NCBI GenBank assembly: GCA_963691705.1
Contig: OY829539.1
Coordinates: forward strand, 63,276,327 to 63,340,326
From: Viola odorata
Lineage: Eukaryota > Streptophyta > Magnoliopsida > Malpighiales > Violaceae
Direction: 5' to 3'
DNA length: 64,000 nt
Shown: one piece after another, positions 51,319 to 64,000 of the stretch
How the letters are laid out: the number at the start of each line of letters is the position of its first letter
Numbering within the stretch: the first letter of the stretch is position 1
The notes under the pieces: generated by a model
The model's input: the letters and a program-made list of their open reading frames with translations, nothing else
Told to the model about the DNA's origin: nothing
Databases searched by the model: none
Position numbers and translations under genes: made by a program

Positions 51319-54300
51319 ATGCTTCGTCTAAAAGCATTTCGTGCGAGCAACGATAAGATTGTTAAGATCCAGTTGCATCCAACGCATCCATGGGTTGTCA
51401 CAGCGGATGCTTCTGATCGCGTCTGCGTTTGGAATTGGGAGCACCGGCAGGTGATCTACGAGCTTAAAGCCGGCGGCGTCGATGAGCGGCGTCTTGTCGG
51501 TGCCAAGTTAGAGAAGCTTGCGGAGGGCGAAACAGAACCCAAAGGAAAGCCAACTGAGGCCATCAAGGGAGGTAGCGTCAAACAAGTCAGTTTCTACGAT
51601 GACGATGTCCGTTTCTGGCAACTTTGGCGCAATCGTTCCGCCGCCGCTGAGGCTCCCTCCGCCGTCACTAATGTCACTTCCTCCTTCCCAACTCCCGCCC
51701 CCTCCACCAAAGGAAGGCATTTCCTTGTCATCTGCTGCGAAAATAAAGCCATCTTCTTGGATTTGGTCACCATGCGCGGCCGTGATGTCCCCAAGCAAGA
51801 ACTTGAGAACAAGTCGCTTCTCTGGTATGTCTTGTCTGATAAATTATTTCTACATATTCTTTCCAATTTCTGTTTATTTATCATTTTGACTCGTTTTACT
51901 TCTCCTCCTTCCTGCAGCATGGAGTTCCTCAGTAAATCCACTGGGGATGGCCCTCCTCTTGTTGCATTTGGTGGATCCGATGGTGTCATTAGAGTTCTTT
52001 CCATGATTACTTGGATGGTATGGACCTCCCCTGCTGCAATCTGTGACCTTCATCTGCCTTCTTTTCTTCTCATAATATTTGTTACCTGCAGCTTGTACGA
52101 AAATACACTGGTGGTCACAAAGGATCCATTGCTTGTTTGATGACCTTCATGGCTTCCTCTGGTGAGGTACATTCTGCTTACTTACCTGCTTTTAACCATT
52201 GAACTAGGATAACTTAATTTCTTATTGCGAGAACATTGCGCTTCATATTCATTTGTAGAACATAAAAAATCATTGGAGTTGGTTTTTTCCAGCCTTATAT
52301 AAGTTGCTCTTTTTAGCGTGTAAGCTTCACTATGCCTTCAAAGAGACTATTTGAGGAGAGTGTTGCAGATTTAGTGACCATGCATACCTGATATCAACTG
52401 AAATCTTCAGCTCTATCTTAAGTGCTATTATCTAGTGAAAAAAGGCATGTAGTGGTCGGACAGATGGATCCTTCGGGTCTGAGGTTTGGTCATCCTTGAT
52501 GACTCAGAGGAGTTAAGAGGGAAACTACTCAGACCAGAACCTCACATAACCTAGAGAATTCACTCCCAAGGATGCAAGTCCAGTGACTAGTGCAGAAAAA
52601 TGTGGTTTGATATGCTAGCGAACTTAGCGCCTGATACAACAATGACCAAGATTTGTATTTATGAAAACATACAAGTCATAGTAATAGTAAAAGTGCTGCA
52701 TACCGGAAAAAATACAGTAAACGCGCTAGACAAACTGATTATTTATGTTACTTGGAATGTTAATTAATTACAATGTAGATTAACACCCAAACATATGAAT
52801 TCCCAGCAAATATGTAAATTAGTAAATATCCTCGAATTATAAACAACTGAAAGAACTGGAAATTTTCATTTCTTGTTGTTGGCATCATTTTTACTCTTCT
52901 GCGAGGCTGTTAATTTGTTCCAACTGTGGACATAGTTTTCTTTAAGTCACTTGAGTGCTCATATTGCTATTACCCTTTAGGACATCTATGTTAAAAGTAA
53001 GTTTGGGTCAAACAAGTTGAGCAGAACTCAAGGTTTGACGGTTATGAATCCAAGGCTTGTCAGATTAGCACTTTTGCAATGGTTGAGTTGATTAATTATA
53101 AGAGAGACAGACTTCAAGGCAGAACACCAACTCACCAAGGCTCCTTTTATTGTCACAATTGGAGTAATGTAGGCAGTGCACAAAATTGGAAGCATACCAA
53201 AGGCATTTATAGCACTCCATGAACTGTAGCTTGTAGTCAGTGTAAATTTGGTTCCAAGTTTATCTTCTGGTGGCTTTTTTTTCCCTCTCGTTTCAGTCAT
53301 TCATTTCTATGAAGATGCTTTATACAAGGTTGTTCTTCTGTTGGGGACTTGTTTGACACCATTTGCATCTCTTATATTCCTCACTATCTGGGAACATGAG
53401 CCATTTTTTTGGCTTAAGAATGTGTTGTTTGGATAGCTTCTCTTTGTATTGATACTTTCACATTGGATTTAAGCAGGTCCCTATGCAAGTGTGCTTGTAT
53501 GCATAGACATGCTCTTTTATATGTCTTTTATTTAATGATATGTTCTATAACTCCCTTTTGTTTATTTTTTTGGACTTGTACCTCCTGCTAGAACTTATTG
53601 CTGAGTATAATTAACTTCGGTTGTAGGCCCTTCTTGTTTCGGGTGGTGGTGATGGCTTACTTATAATTTGGAGTGCAGACCTTGGTCAAGATTCACGAGA
53701 ACTTGTACCCAAGCTAAGCTTAAAGGTAGCTTTATTTTCTTTGATGATACACCTCTTTTTATTATATAATGGCTATGGCGATGAATAATGCATTTCTCCT
53801 GAATGTGGGCTATCGCTGCATATATTATTTGTTGAAGCTATGTGAAGGTTTTCACCCTTGGTATTGAAGAGACAAGGTGACGAACTTAACAGCCTTTATA
53901 AAATTACTGATACAGTGGTTTCATATCCTTGGTGGTTTATCAAAGTCAAAACTGTGACTCTTACTTTTTCTGCCATTTGTGCATTTTGGTAATTGGAAGT
54001 CTATGTAGCTTTCGCATTTGAAATTCCCTGCAAATTCATTCTGTCAATGACCTCTATGCCTTCATCTATTGGATCCAATTTTCCAGATATATTATAGATA
54101 CACTAAGTCGATGTGTTAAAGCTAAAGATTCTAACATTTTCATGTCCCATAAATAGGCACATGATGGTGGGGTCGTAGGTATTGAGCTTTCTCGAGTAAT
54201 TGAAGGTGCTCCACAACTTATTACGATTGGTGCAGACAAGGCGTTAGCTATATGGGACACAACCACTTTTAAGGTACTGCACTAATTGCGCAGAACTTCT

Positions 54301-56975
54301 TGATTTATGTGTTGGAGTTAATCTTGGGGTTTTGGTTTGTGCTTTTTTTTGTGTGGTAAATTTTGTTCTATATTCTGTCCTTCACTTGTTTACTGTACAT
54401 GCAGGAGTTGCGGCGAATTAAACCTGTTTCCAAATTGGCTTGCCATAGTGTGGCATCTTGGTGTCACCCTCGAGCCCCTAGCCTTGATATTTTAACTTGT
54501 GTTAAGGATTCACATATATGGTATGCAATCTTTTATCTGTTGATTATAAATGTGGCATTTTTATTGGCAATGGGGGTACAATGGACTGTTGACCTGCATT
54601 TTGGGTGCTGATAAGTTATCCTCATTGAAAGACATTTAAATTATGTTTGGACTTTTCTCCAGGGCAGTTGAGCACCCCACCTTTTCAGCCCTCACAAGGC
54701 CGTTATGTGAGCTTTCTGCACTTATTCCTCCCCATGTTCTTGCGCCAAACAAGAAACTCAGGGTACGTAGCTTTCTTCACTTAATGTTACAGAGCTTTAC
54801 TCATGCTCTTTATTGAATAAATGGGGTACTGATTGCTGTTTGAAAGTTCCATAAGTACTTTTTGGATATATTCTTTATTTATGTTCTGCTTTCTAACATT
54901 CCTTTACGTTTAGTTTTTGAGTTTCCATAGTATTTTCTGAACACTAGAGTTGAAGCCTGTAGAAAGTAGCTTCGTCTTGGAGTTATTTTCTTTATGTTCC
55001 TGTTTCTCATATATCTCCTCCTTTTGACTTTTTCTCCTATAATATGCCCGAATAGACCAATAATAAATCTGGACCATCAGAAAAGTGAACAAAAAGAAGT
55101 TTCCCTTAATAGCTTGTTGTTGCTCTAGCAATGGTTGTTTCTCCCGCATGGGACACCAACCAATTTTCGCTTATGTGGGTGCGCTTTATTTATAGCAATG
55201 TGCTGCTTGATGTACACCCTTTGCACTTAAAATAAATTCCTTTGAAAAATGATACATTTTTTGATCAATCCTCATAGAGAAAAGCAAATCTAGATGTTTC
55301 ACAAACCATTCATCTTTCTCCATTGATTAATTAGTAGCATGTTTGACACTGTTAAGATGCCACTGTAGGTATATTGCATGGTCGCGCATCATCTACAGCC
55401 TCACATTGTTGCCACTGGAACCAATATTGGTATTATTATCAGTGAGTTTGATCCTAGATCACTTCCAGCTGTAGCTCCTCTACCAAATCCTTCTGGAAGT
55501 CGGGAACACTCTGCTGTCTATGTAGTTGAAAGGGAATTGAAGCTACTAAACTTCCAGTTGTCCAACACAGCGAATCCTTCCCTTGGAAGTAATGGTTCCT
55601 TATCTGAAACATTAAAGCACAAGGGAGACATAGCAGAACCATTACTTGTCAAGCAGATTAAAAAGCACATAAGTACACCTGTTCCACATGATTCATATTC
55701 AGTGCTCTCTGTAAGCAGCTCGGGAAAGTGAGTTCTCTCTGATCTTTTGTTCCTTTTAATCGTTGTTGTAGTGAAATGTGAAGTGTGTAAACCTGTTTTT
55801 CTAACTTAAGAGAGTGAGCATCTATATAAATGAATCCAATTTTCTTTATCATTTAAAATGCCTTGAATTTTTCCGTTAAGGTTTTTCTTCTGAATTTTTC
55901 TTTTGTTTACTTGTATAATTTTCACTTGGTGATTTTGACATTATCCATTTTGGAGCTGGATATCTACATAATCTAATTGATTTTTTTTTTCACAATTTAC
56001 TTGCAGATATCTTGCAATAGTGTGGCCTGATATTCCTTACTTCTCCATTTACAAGGTTACTGACTGGTCCATTGTAGATTCGGGCAGTGCAAGGCTTCTG
56101 GCTTGGGACACGTGCCACGATAAATTTGCCATATTGGAATCTGCATTACCTCCTAGAATGCCTATAATTCCAAAGGGAATGTCTTCAAGGAGAGCAAAAG
56201 AAGCAGCAGCAGCTGCTGCACAAGCTGCAGCAGCAGCTGCTAGCGCTGCTTCTACTGCTACTGTTCAAGTTCGTATCTTGCTGGATGATGGAACATCTAA
56301 TATATTAATGAGGTCTGTAGGTGGTCGCACTGAACCGGTATCGTCTCAATCTTCCCTCTTATTGCATCTTATTCTCCGGACCCCTTTGTGGTGCAGTTCT
56401 TTATGCAAACAAGAGCTATATATCTCACACTTATTTGTGTTGTACTTATGTTTTTATCCTGGCAGTCACTTTTCCCACCCAATCTGTTGCCGTAGCTACA
56501 TCATTGCCAAATGTTCCCACTTGTGACAGCTTTTTTAGGAGTTTAAATTAGAATTTGGGTTTTCCTTTTAGGGACTTGAAATCTATTCATTAATTTTTCT
56601 ATACAGTATTCCTCTTGGTTATGGACCAATATACACTAGGAAATTCATGGTAATTACATAATTGGCTCATTCTTAAATTCTTTGAGCAATCTTATCCTTG
56701 TCATAGTACACTTTGGTTTAGTGGAAATGGAATGAGTTTAATAGTGTCTTTAATTCAGTCAATAAACGCTCATTCTTAAATTCTCTTTGAGTGATCTTAT
56801 CCTTATCATTGTACACTTTGGTTTAGTGGAAATGGAATGAGTTTAATTGTGTCTTTACTTCAGTCAATAAACTCAGCATTGTATATCGCTGTGTATGGAA
56901 CAAGGGTCAAATTAATAATTAGTCAGTCCTATATCTGTTGTCTTTTTTGCATGGAGCACTTTATGGTTCCAACCC

Positions 56976-57006
<31 letters not shown>

Positions 57007-60000
57007 ACACACACACTAATGCATGTGATGTCTTCTAGGTCATTGGCTTGCATGGAGGGGCACTACTAGGTGTGGCCTATCGAACCTCACGGAGAATTAG
57101 CCCTTCTGCAGCAACAGCTATTTCAACTATTCAGTCTATGCCCTTGTCTGGGTTTGGAAGTGGTGGCCTATCTTCTTTTTCTACTTTGGATGATGGGTTT
57201 TCCTCTCATAGATCTGCTGCTGAAGCAGCCCCTCAAAATTTTCAGCTTTATAGGTGAGAATCAAAGTTATTTGGCTAACTCATGTGATCTATTAGAAAAT
57301 ACTTGAAATCAAAAACTTGTGTGTGCCTTTTGGAAGTAAGGGTGTGGAGTGAGTGAGTGAAGTTGGCCTTCCATTATTCATGAAAAAAAATATGGAATTT
57401 CAGTTTTAAGTGAAATTAGAGATGTATGATATGAGGAGAGGATAATTTCTGAATGGATGAGGACACAAATTAGCTCCATTCTCCATTTCCTATAAAATAA
57501 ATTATCTTAATATATATGTTATGAGAGATCATATTAAGCTTAATGCATGTGGGCTTGTAAAAAGTTAGCTTGAAATGCAAATGTACTTGCTGACAAAATA
57601 TTTTAATTCTGCTATTTTTAAGACGGCATACTATATGCTTATAGTTTTGATATTTGGGAAAAACGTTTGAATATGTTGTTATTTTGTCATCGTTGTAATT
57701 TTTCTGTATACCTATAAAATAATTTTACAATGCACATATAACTATAAATTTATTATTTATCTGTGCATTGAATTTTTTATATTAGTGTAATTATTTCTAT
57801 ACCAACCCACTGGTTCAACTGTTGAGCCATCTGTTAAACCAATGAACTAGTGACACAATATCCCTACCCTGCGATGGGTATGATATGATAACCATATGCC
57901 ACAAGACATCAAAAGGAATAACATAAAATTATATATCCACCAATGTTAACATGTAATACTATGAGTGCTTTTAGTATTATGTTCTTATGGATATATGTTG
58001 TTGGAAACAAATCCTTCATCCATAAATCTCATCCTCACTATCTTGCACCATATTAGCATACATGCAATTACCAATGAACTTCTGGCTCAGTGGTACTTCC
58101 TGCAAAGTAGGGGGCTTGAGTTAGAGTCCTAGCTTACATTTCTATGCATGTATTCCATTTCTATAGATTATCATCTTCAAACTCTCTTTTGTTTTTCTCA
58201 AATATATTTTGGGTTCGCAATTGGTGGATTGGATCTTGTAAGGGCTTTGGATACTTGATGATACTTAATTAAGTTTATTTGCAGTTGGGAAACATTTCAA
58301 CCTGTGGGTGGCCTACTTCCACAGCCAGAATGGACTGCATGGGACCAAACAGTTGAATATTGTGCTTTTGCATATCAGCATTATATTGTCATCTCTTCCT
58401 TGCGTCCTCAATATAGATACCTCGGGGATGTTTCAATTGCCCATGCTACTGGTGCTGTTTGGCATCGGAGACAACTTTTTGTGGCTACGCCTACTACCAT
58501 CGAGTAAGATTTGATGACAGATCCAGAAATTATGTTTTTATTTCCTTTTTCCATTCTTCAATTGTCCTCCATGCATCAATTGTTTTTGTTTCTGACCCTA
58601 TACTGAAAACTAGTGTAAATCTCCTTTTTATTCTGAGAATCGGAGGAAACAATAAGAGTTGATGTTGTATTTCATTTGTTCTGTACAAGTTGGAGCTTCA
58701 TTGAGGACTTGAATATTGTGGAAGAAGTCACGTATACTATGAAATGGAGATCTGTGTTGGAGAATAGGACATAATTTATTTGTCCAAATGCATGTTGGAA
58801 ACAACCATCTCTTGATATTATATCTAGGTTGACTAATATCATGGGTATCTGCATCAAGACTGTTCATACTATATTTAAAACAACTGTTGGATAAAATCTA
58901 TAAAGTTGAATTACTTTGGTAAATAGAAAATGCCCAGAATGTTCTAATTCTATCATCATATATGTGTTCCATTATATTGTTTGTGGACACACTAATTAGT
59001 AATCCTCATAGATGTTATATGGGTAGGGAGTGTCAAGCCCTCCACCAGTCATGGTCTTATTTGAACAGTGTCCAAGAAAAGGAACCGATCTTTGCCTTCA
59101 GCATTTGCCATAAAGTGGTTGCTCTCAGGACCTGAACTTTTCCCTTATGATTTTAGGCTGAGGTTTTCCCCCCTTCCCATTGCTTGAAGCATTGGTTGGT
59201 CCAATCTCTTGCTATCCCATTCCAACATGCATTTCTTCACATAATTCTGTTATATTTGTAATATGCCTTGTACATATATTATCCTCTTACCTTTAACATC
59301 TCACACACCAACACACACGAAGAAAATATAACATATTGTATATACCCTCCACTAAGAAGATACTCGTTTGACATTGCACACATATTTAAAAAATTATGAT
59401 TATTACACTACAAGATCATTTTTTCTTCTTAATTTCCAAACAATACACTTAAACAAGTTGTATGTCTTGCATCCATTCAAGAAAATGGCTTTGAAGAATA
59501 GTATTACCGAAAGCTTTTTTTCTAGACGTTCAAATTTGGGACATAAAAATAGTTACCTATACTATAACTTGGGATGGAGGAAGTATGTATAATAGACATG
59601 CATGTTACACTCACATGCTGGTGAATATACACTTGTTTGAATGTTCAGTTTTTAGTTATTGTGAATTTTATAACTGTGTAAAATATATTTCTCATTAAAG
59701 TTTTACTTGAGTCACATAATACAATTTTTACATTGGTAACTCATACTTCAAAGAAAATAAAACTCATACTCATGTTTCCACTAGTGCCATTTGATCATTT
59801 TGGATTTCTCCAAAGGGAGTTTAATGTGTTGGTTTATATAGGGCTAGTCGTGCCCTTTCGATGGGGATATTTAAAAAAAATCAAGGATAACACTTGTGGA
59901 TTAGACAAATTATTTTTTTCCCTAACTTGAGACATTTTGGGATGGAAAAAAATAGGCACCCAGACTCTTTCGGTAACAAAAGGACTATTTTAACTAGAGC

Positions 60001-63000
60001 CAGTATCAACTTTTTATTATTTTCATCTTTTAATTACAAGTGATAGATAGGATTGTAGGATGAGTACTTTGATAGGATGCTATGATAAGCACTGTTTCGG
60101 CGGAATGTTTAAGGGACAATTGGTCTGGTCGCTTTTGGATCAACTTTATGGATCCTAATTCTAGTCATGGTTTTGGTTTTACTATTGGATTTTTTTTATT
60201 GGACCATTATATTTTATCATGGTGCTCTATTTCATGGGGTAAGGTTAGGAAGACTTGTGTTTCTGTGATAGCTCAGATGTGTTTGTTTGCGCTGAAAAGC
60301 AGTAGTTATTAGATTTTTGCTGCATGTTATTCCTATGGCACACCCTTTTTCTCTGGTTTGATTGCGGAGGCTTCTTGGAGTTATTGATGCTTTATGGTTG
60401 ATCAATATGCTCATTGCTTCTTTTTCTCTCATCTTTTCCCGCTTTTTGTTACCATGCTGAAGATATAGTTGTTAAATGAACGCTTCACTCGGGTGATGCC
60501 CCTTAATTCTGTTGACTTATCCATGTAGGGAACATATCTAATCTATCTCATTCTTTCAGATGTGTTTTTGTGGATGCTGGAGTTGCAGCAATTGATCTAG
60601 AAACAAGGAAGAGGAAGGAAGAGATGAAAATGAAGGAGGCACAAGCAAGAGCCACTGCTGAGCATGGAGAGTTAGCCCTAATTGCAGTAGATGGTCCTCA
60701 AGCTACTACCCAAGTACGAATAGCATTGAGGCCACCTATGCTACAGGTTTGAGTGTTCTTTGTTTTTGTTGTGCTCATTGAGTTTTGCCACGTTTCTTCT
60801 TGATTTTATATATTTTATTAGTTCTAACATCTTCTTTCTTTGATCTTCATCTTTCTCTTTCTAAAGTAATGTAGTTTGCTGAGGCGATTATTGTTGTAAA
60901 ATATAACTAGTCAAACATTTGTGGAAGCAACATATATTAGTTCTAAAAAGTTCTTTGTGCTTATTTTTATTAGCATAGTGTCTGACGTATCTCTGAAATC
61001 TGCTTAATTTTTTCCGACCACCTAGTATGGTTTGACATAAAATGTTTAAAGATCTACAAGTTGCATTCAATTTTTAATTCATACATACGCAGCTGTATGC
61101 ATTCCGGGATAATGGCTTAGTTTAGTACAGTAGTACTGTTTCACACATTGACCTACATCTGGTAGCAACCAACTTTCCAATATGAAGCAATTGTTAACCA
61201 ATTTTTTTATATGTTCTCTTCTTTGAGGCTTAAACTGTTACAAATGTTTATGGAGTTTGTCTATTTTTTGACAATCCATGCCTGCTCTTTTTCTAAATGG
61301 AGACATTTTCTTCAGGTGGTCCGATTAGCTTCTTTTCAGCATGCCCCTTCTGTTCCACCCTTCTTATATTTGCCAAAGCAGACTAAAGGGGATATCGATG
61401 ATCCAACAATGCCAAAGGAGATGGAAGAGAAAAGGATCAATGAAATAGCTGTTGGTGGTGGAGGGGTGTCTGTAGCTGTCACTCGCTTCCCAAAAGAGCA
61501 GAAACGACCTGTAGGACCTCTCGTTGTGGTGGGTGTTAGAGATGGAGTTCTGTGGCTTGTTGACAGGTAACTAACAATCGTTCTTGGGACTCATTTGCTA
61601 ATTGAAAGGTTAACTGATGCTACAAGGAAGATCAAAGTTGTTTTCACTCTCTTTAATGATATGCCATCTTATCATAGGATACTATAATTGTGATTTTACT
61701 GCCCCATTTTTGTTAAAAACACCAGTGATTAGGGAGATTTTTTAAACATTTTTTCCTGACAAAAGTACCATGTAATAGAAATTTGCAGAAAGTTTTATCT
61801 TAGGATGGATTGAAGTTTGTGCATGTAAGAAAAGTGAGGTGCAGTAAAAAAATTCGGGTATTTTTTTTGAATTGCACTTTTTATTTTTACTTTTCACCTA
61901 TAACTTGTCAAATTGCAGAAATGTGTAATCATCTGTCTTCTTTTTTGTTGAATTAAATTTGTACTCATCTATGTTTTGTGTTTGTGCTGAAATATGGTGA
62001 AAAAGTGAGACATTGAATATTTCTTCATTTTTTTTCGTTCTTCTGCTCAATGAAAAAGGAAATGCTCTTTTTACTTAACCATGAAAAAAAGCAGCACAAG
62101 TGTATGGGCGTTTTTTCAAATTCCCTAATTTTGTCTGCTATGAGTTTCATTTATGCTGCGTCAACTAATGTGAATTTGACCAAATCTTCATTTTGCACGG
62201 CCACCTTAACAATGATGCAGTAATGCAAACAAATGAGAGTATTAGTATTATTATTTATTTTTTCAAAAAAGAAAAGAAAAGAAAGAACAAGAAATCAGCA
62301 AAACCAAGTGAACTTGAACCAATTTCACTACTCATTTCTTTATTGTGCATGACCAGCTCATCTTTTCATCATTCGCATAAGTGAAGCCACGTCTTCCATT
62401 ATTGATCAAGAAATTGAGAGTTGTGCAAATATATTTTTTCATCTCTATGTTTTCCTTTTTGATCTCTCCCTTCGGCATCCTTTTTTGGGAAATCTCAAAT
62501 TTGTAACTCTTTGACCATATAACGGTGTCTCAATTTTCTGTTGTTACTTCAACTGTTTGGGGTGCATGCTCAACAAAATGTGTTAGGTCAATCAGGTTAT
62601 TATTTTCCTTGTATCTTCAATATTGAAGAATACCTAAGTGTGTTTACTATGTCTGAACCTGTTGTTTGACTTTGTTTAAATTGGATTAGTCTCACAAAAA
62701 CCTAGGAAATTGTTTGCTGTCTTTTAAATGCTTGTCCACAGCATTTCTTGAACTTAATCTTACTAAATTGACTTCCTTTTATTTCAATTGAAGCATCCCT
62801 GGGACTCCAATTGGCATAATCATCTCATTCTATAAATTTAATTTGTATCTATGCTTGAAGCATGCACATTATTATTATTATTTATCACTCCCTTCTATAG
62901 AGCATTGCTGACTCTGACCCTTCACCCCAAGCACCATGTATGTATAGCTAACTGGCAGTCCTGTTCCAGCCAAGCTTACTATGAATTGGCCATAGCAATC

Positions 63001-64000
63001 AGGGTGAATGAAGTTGTAGGCTTTGGGATAATGTTTGTTTTTGCTGCTTGCTCATAATGTTCTACCTAGTAAATGACGTGGAACTTTTATTACTATCATT
63101 GGAGTGCTTTGGAAGGGAACAATTGCAAAACACTATTCGAAGATGTGCATATCTTCTGTGGTTTTGTGTATTTTGACTGAGATGTGTACGAGACTTTTTC
63201 AAGTGAGGAAGTGTAATTATAACCCATTTCTGTTTTACTCTGTTGTATCTCTTTTATCAAAACAAAATCTTGTATAATTTGTTCTTTGTAATGGTGAATG
63301 TTTGTCATGATATGTAATGTGAAAAATCAAGTGATGTGGTAATTCCACTTAGTAGCAATATGTGTGCTCAAATCAATTGATTTGGTTGTTCTATTTGGTA
63401 GGTATATGTGCGCGCATGCTTTATTCCTAAGTCATCCTGGTATTCGTTGCCGGTGTCTTGCTGCTTATGGAGATGCTGTTAGTGCAGTGAAATGGTACTT
63501 TTTTTAGTCCATTAAAAGTGGTATTTATTACAGATGAACTATAATTCTTTATAACTTGTGGTCTGCTTTTGTTTGCAGGGCAAGCCGGCTTGGCAGAGAA
63601 CATCACGATGATTTGGCTCAGTTTATGCTGGGGATGGGCTATGCTACTGAAGCACTTCATTTACCTGGAATATCTAAGAGGTCACCTTTGTATACTTTAG
63701 TCTCTCCCTAATAGGCAATATCTCTAATTGTGTTTTGTCTCCCATATCTTTTTTAGATACGAAAAATGCACTTGCATTGCACCTGTACAAAAACTCATGC
63801 GCCTTCTCACAGTGTTGGTTTGACACAAATGCACGTGTTCTTACGTATACTATATTAAGTTATTATAAGTCCAATCTTGGTTTATGGCAATTCCGATGGA
63901 GCATTTGATTATTTTGGGATGCACATTGTTTCTACCTGATAATTTAACCCTATGTTATTCTTTGTTATTCGTAGATTGGAGTTTGATTTGGCTATGCAAA
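51319..64000 (+). CDS. TWD40-2: TWD40-2, subunit of the TPLATE endocytic adaptor complex (5' 16 exons, partial)
   Basis: Exons: 51319-51824, 51918-52017, 52092-52166, 53627-53725, 54157-54273, 54405-54520, 54663-54762, 55369-55727, 56007-56337, 57039-57253, 58285-58503, 60560-60746, 61316-61566, 63402-63494, 63579-63680, 63975-64000 (continues). All junctions are GT-AG and phases agree throughout, giving about 965 codons without a stop. The start ATG opens [19 protein letters not shown]-terminal WD40 blades include [44 protein letters not shown] and [12 protein letters not shown]. Later come an Ala-rich linker, the GLHGGALLG and [15 protein letters not shown] blocks, and [20 protein letters not shown] leading to the alpha-solenoid. 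The sequence follows Arabidopsis At5g24710 closely, whose protein has roughly 1,380 residues. TWD40-2 works in the TPLATE complex at the plasma membrane in clathrin-mediated endocytosis, and the complex is essential in Arabidopsis pollen. The C-terminal third lies beyond the window. Confidence 0.95.
56971..57016. repeat. Compound microsatellite (C)n(AC)n in TWD40-2 intron 9
   Basis: About 22 C in a row followed directly by about 12 AC dinucleotides, ending 22 bp before the acceptor at 57038. It sits where the polypyrimidine tract and branch point would be and is likely length-variable. Confidence 0.85.
58504..60559. other. Largest complete TWD40-2 intron seen (2.06 kb)
   Basis: AT-rich, no supported gene or element inside. 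The last intron pair around 61567-63401 (1.8 kb) is similarly empty. Confidence 0.6.

Overview
The window is nuclear DNA of a flowering plant, very probably a eudicot. Evidence: spliced host genes with GT-AG introns, AT-rich intergenic DNA, a plant-specific homeobox (WOX) gene, plant self-incompatibility S1 homologues, and Athila, Tat, copia, L1, hAT, TRIM and Stowaway elements. The species cannot be named from the sequence. More than half of the window is mobile DNA. The right 13 kb is a conserved single-copy gene.

Layout. 1-1017: 5' end of a Ty1/copia-type element on the minus strand (LTR plus gag start). 1.6-25.4 kb: a decayed tandem array of three S1/SPH (S-protein homologue) gene units. 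Copy A (about 1.75 kb) is a 5'-truncated relic. Copy B (3996-4376) is intact, and its 3' flank is split by a 5'-truncated L1-type LINE (4575-7868). Copy C is split by two hAT elements. The first hAT was itself invaded by a 10-kb Athila element (13014-23081). An Athila solo LTR with a perfect target duplication lies at 9059-10582. 25.9-33.9 kb: a Stowaway MITE, a WOX13-clade homeobox gene with a 1-base frameshift, a fasciclin-like AGP fragment, a degenerate minisatellite, a 1.77-kb palindrome and an orphan LRR exon resembling STRUBBELIG-family kinases. 33937-45337: a complete, very young Tat-lineage Ty3/gypsy element (TSD GAGAT, almost identical 0.83-kb LTRs, intact 1,899-codon gag-pol on the minus strand). 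It carries a spliced antisense ORF on the plus strand, with tandem repeats between the convergent ORFs. 45.3-51.3 kb: exon-like pieces, a three-unit tandem repeat and a TRIM element. 51319-64000: the first 16 exons of TWD40-2, a TPLATE-complex endocytosis subunit, running off the right edge.

How it fits together. Insertion order can be read from nesting. The SPH units were duplicated first. Copy C was then hit by a hAT, and that hAT by Athila. Removing the two hAT insertions by their target duplications leaves copy C's reading frame open. The Tat element is the youngest large insertion by LTR identity. The two gypsy elements each carry a family-specific short inverted motif scattered through LTRs and coding regions, which is the least expected structural signal here. 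No CRISPR array, operon or bacterial feature is present.
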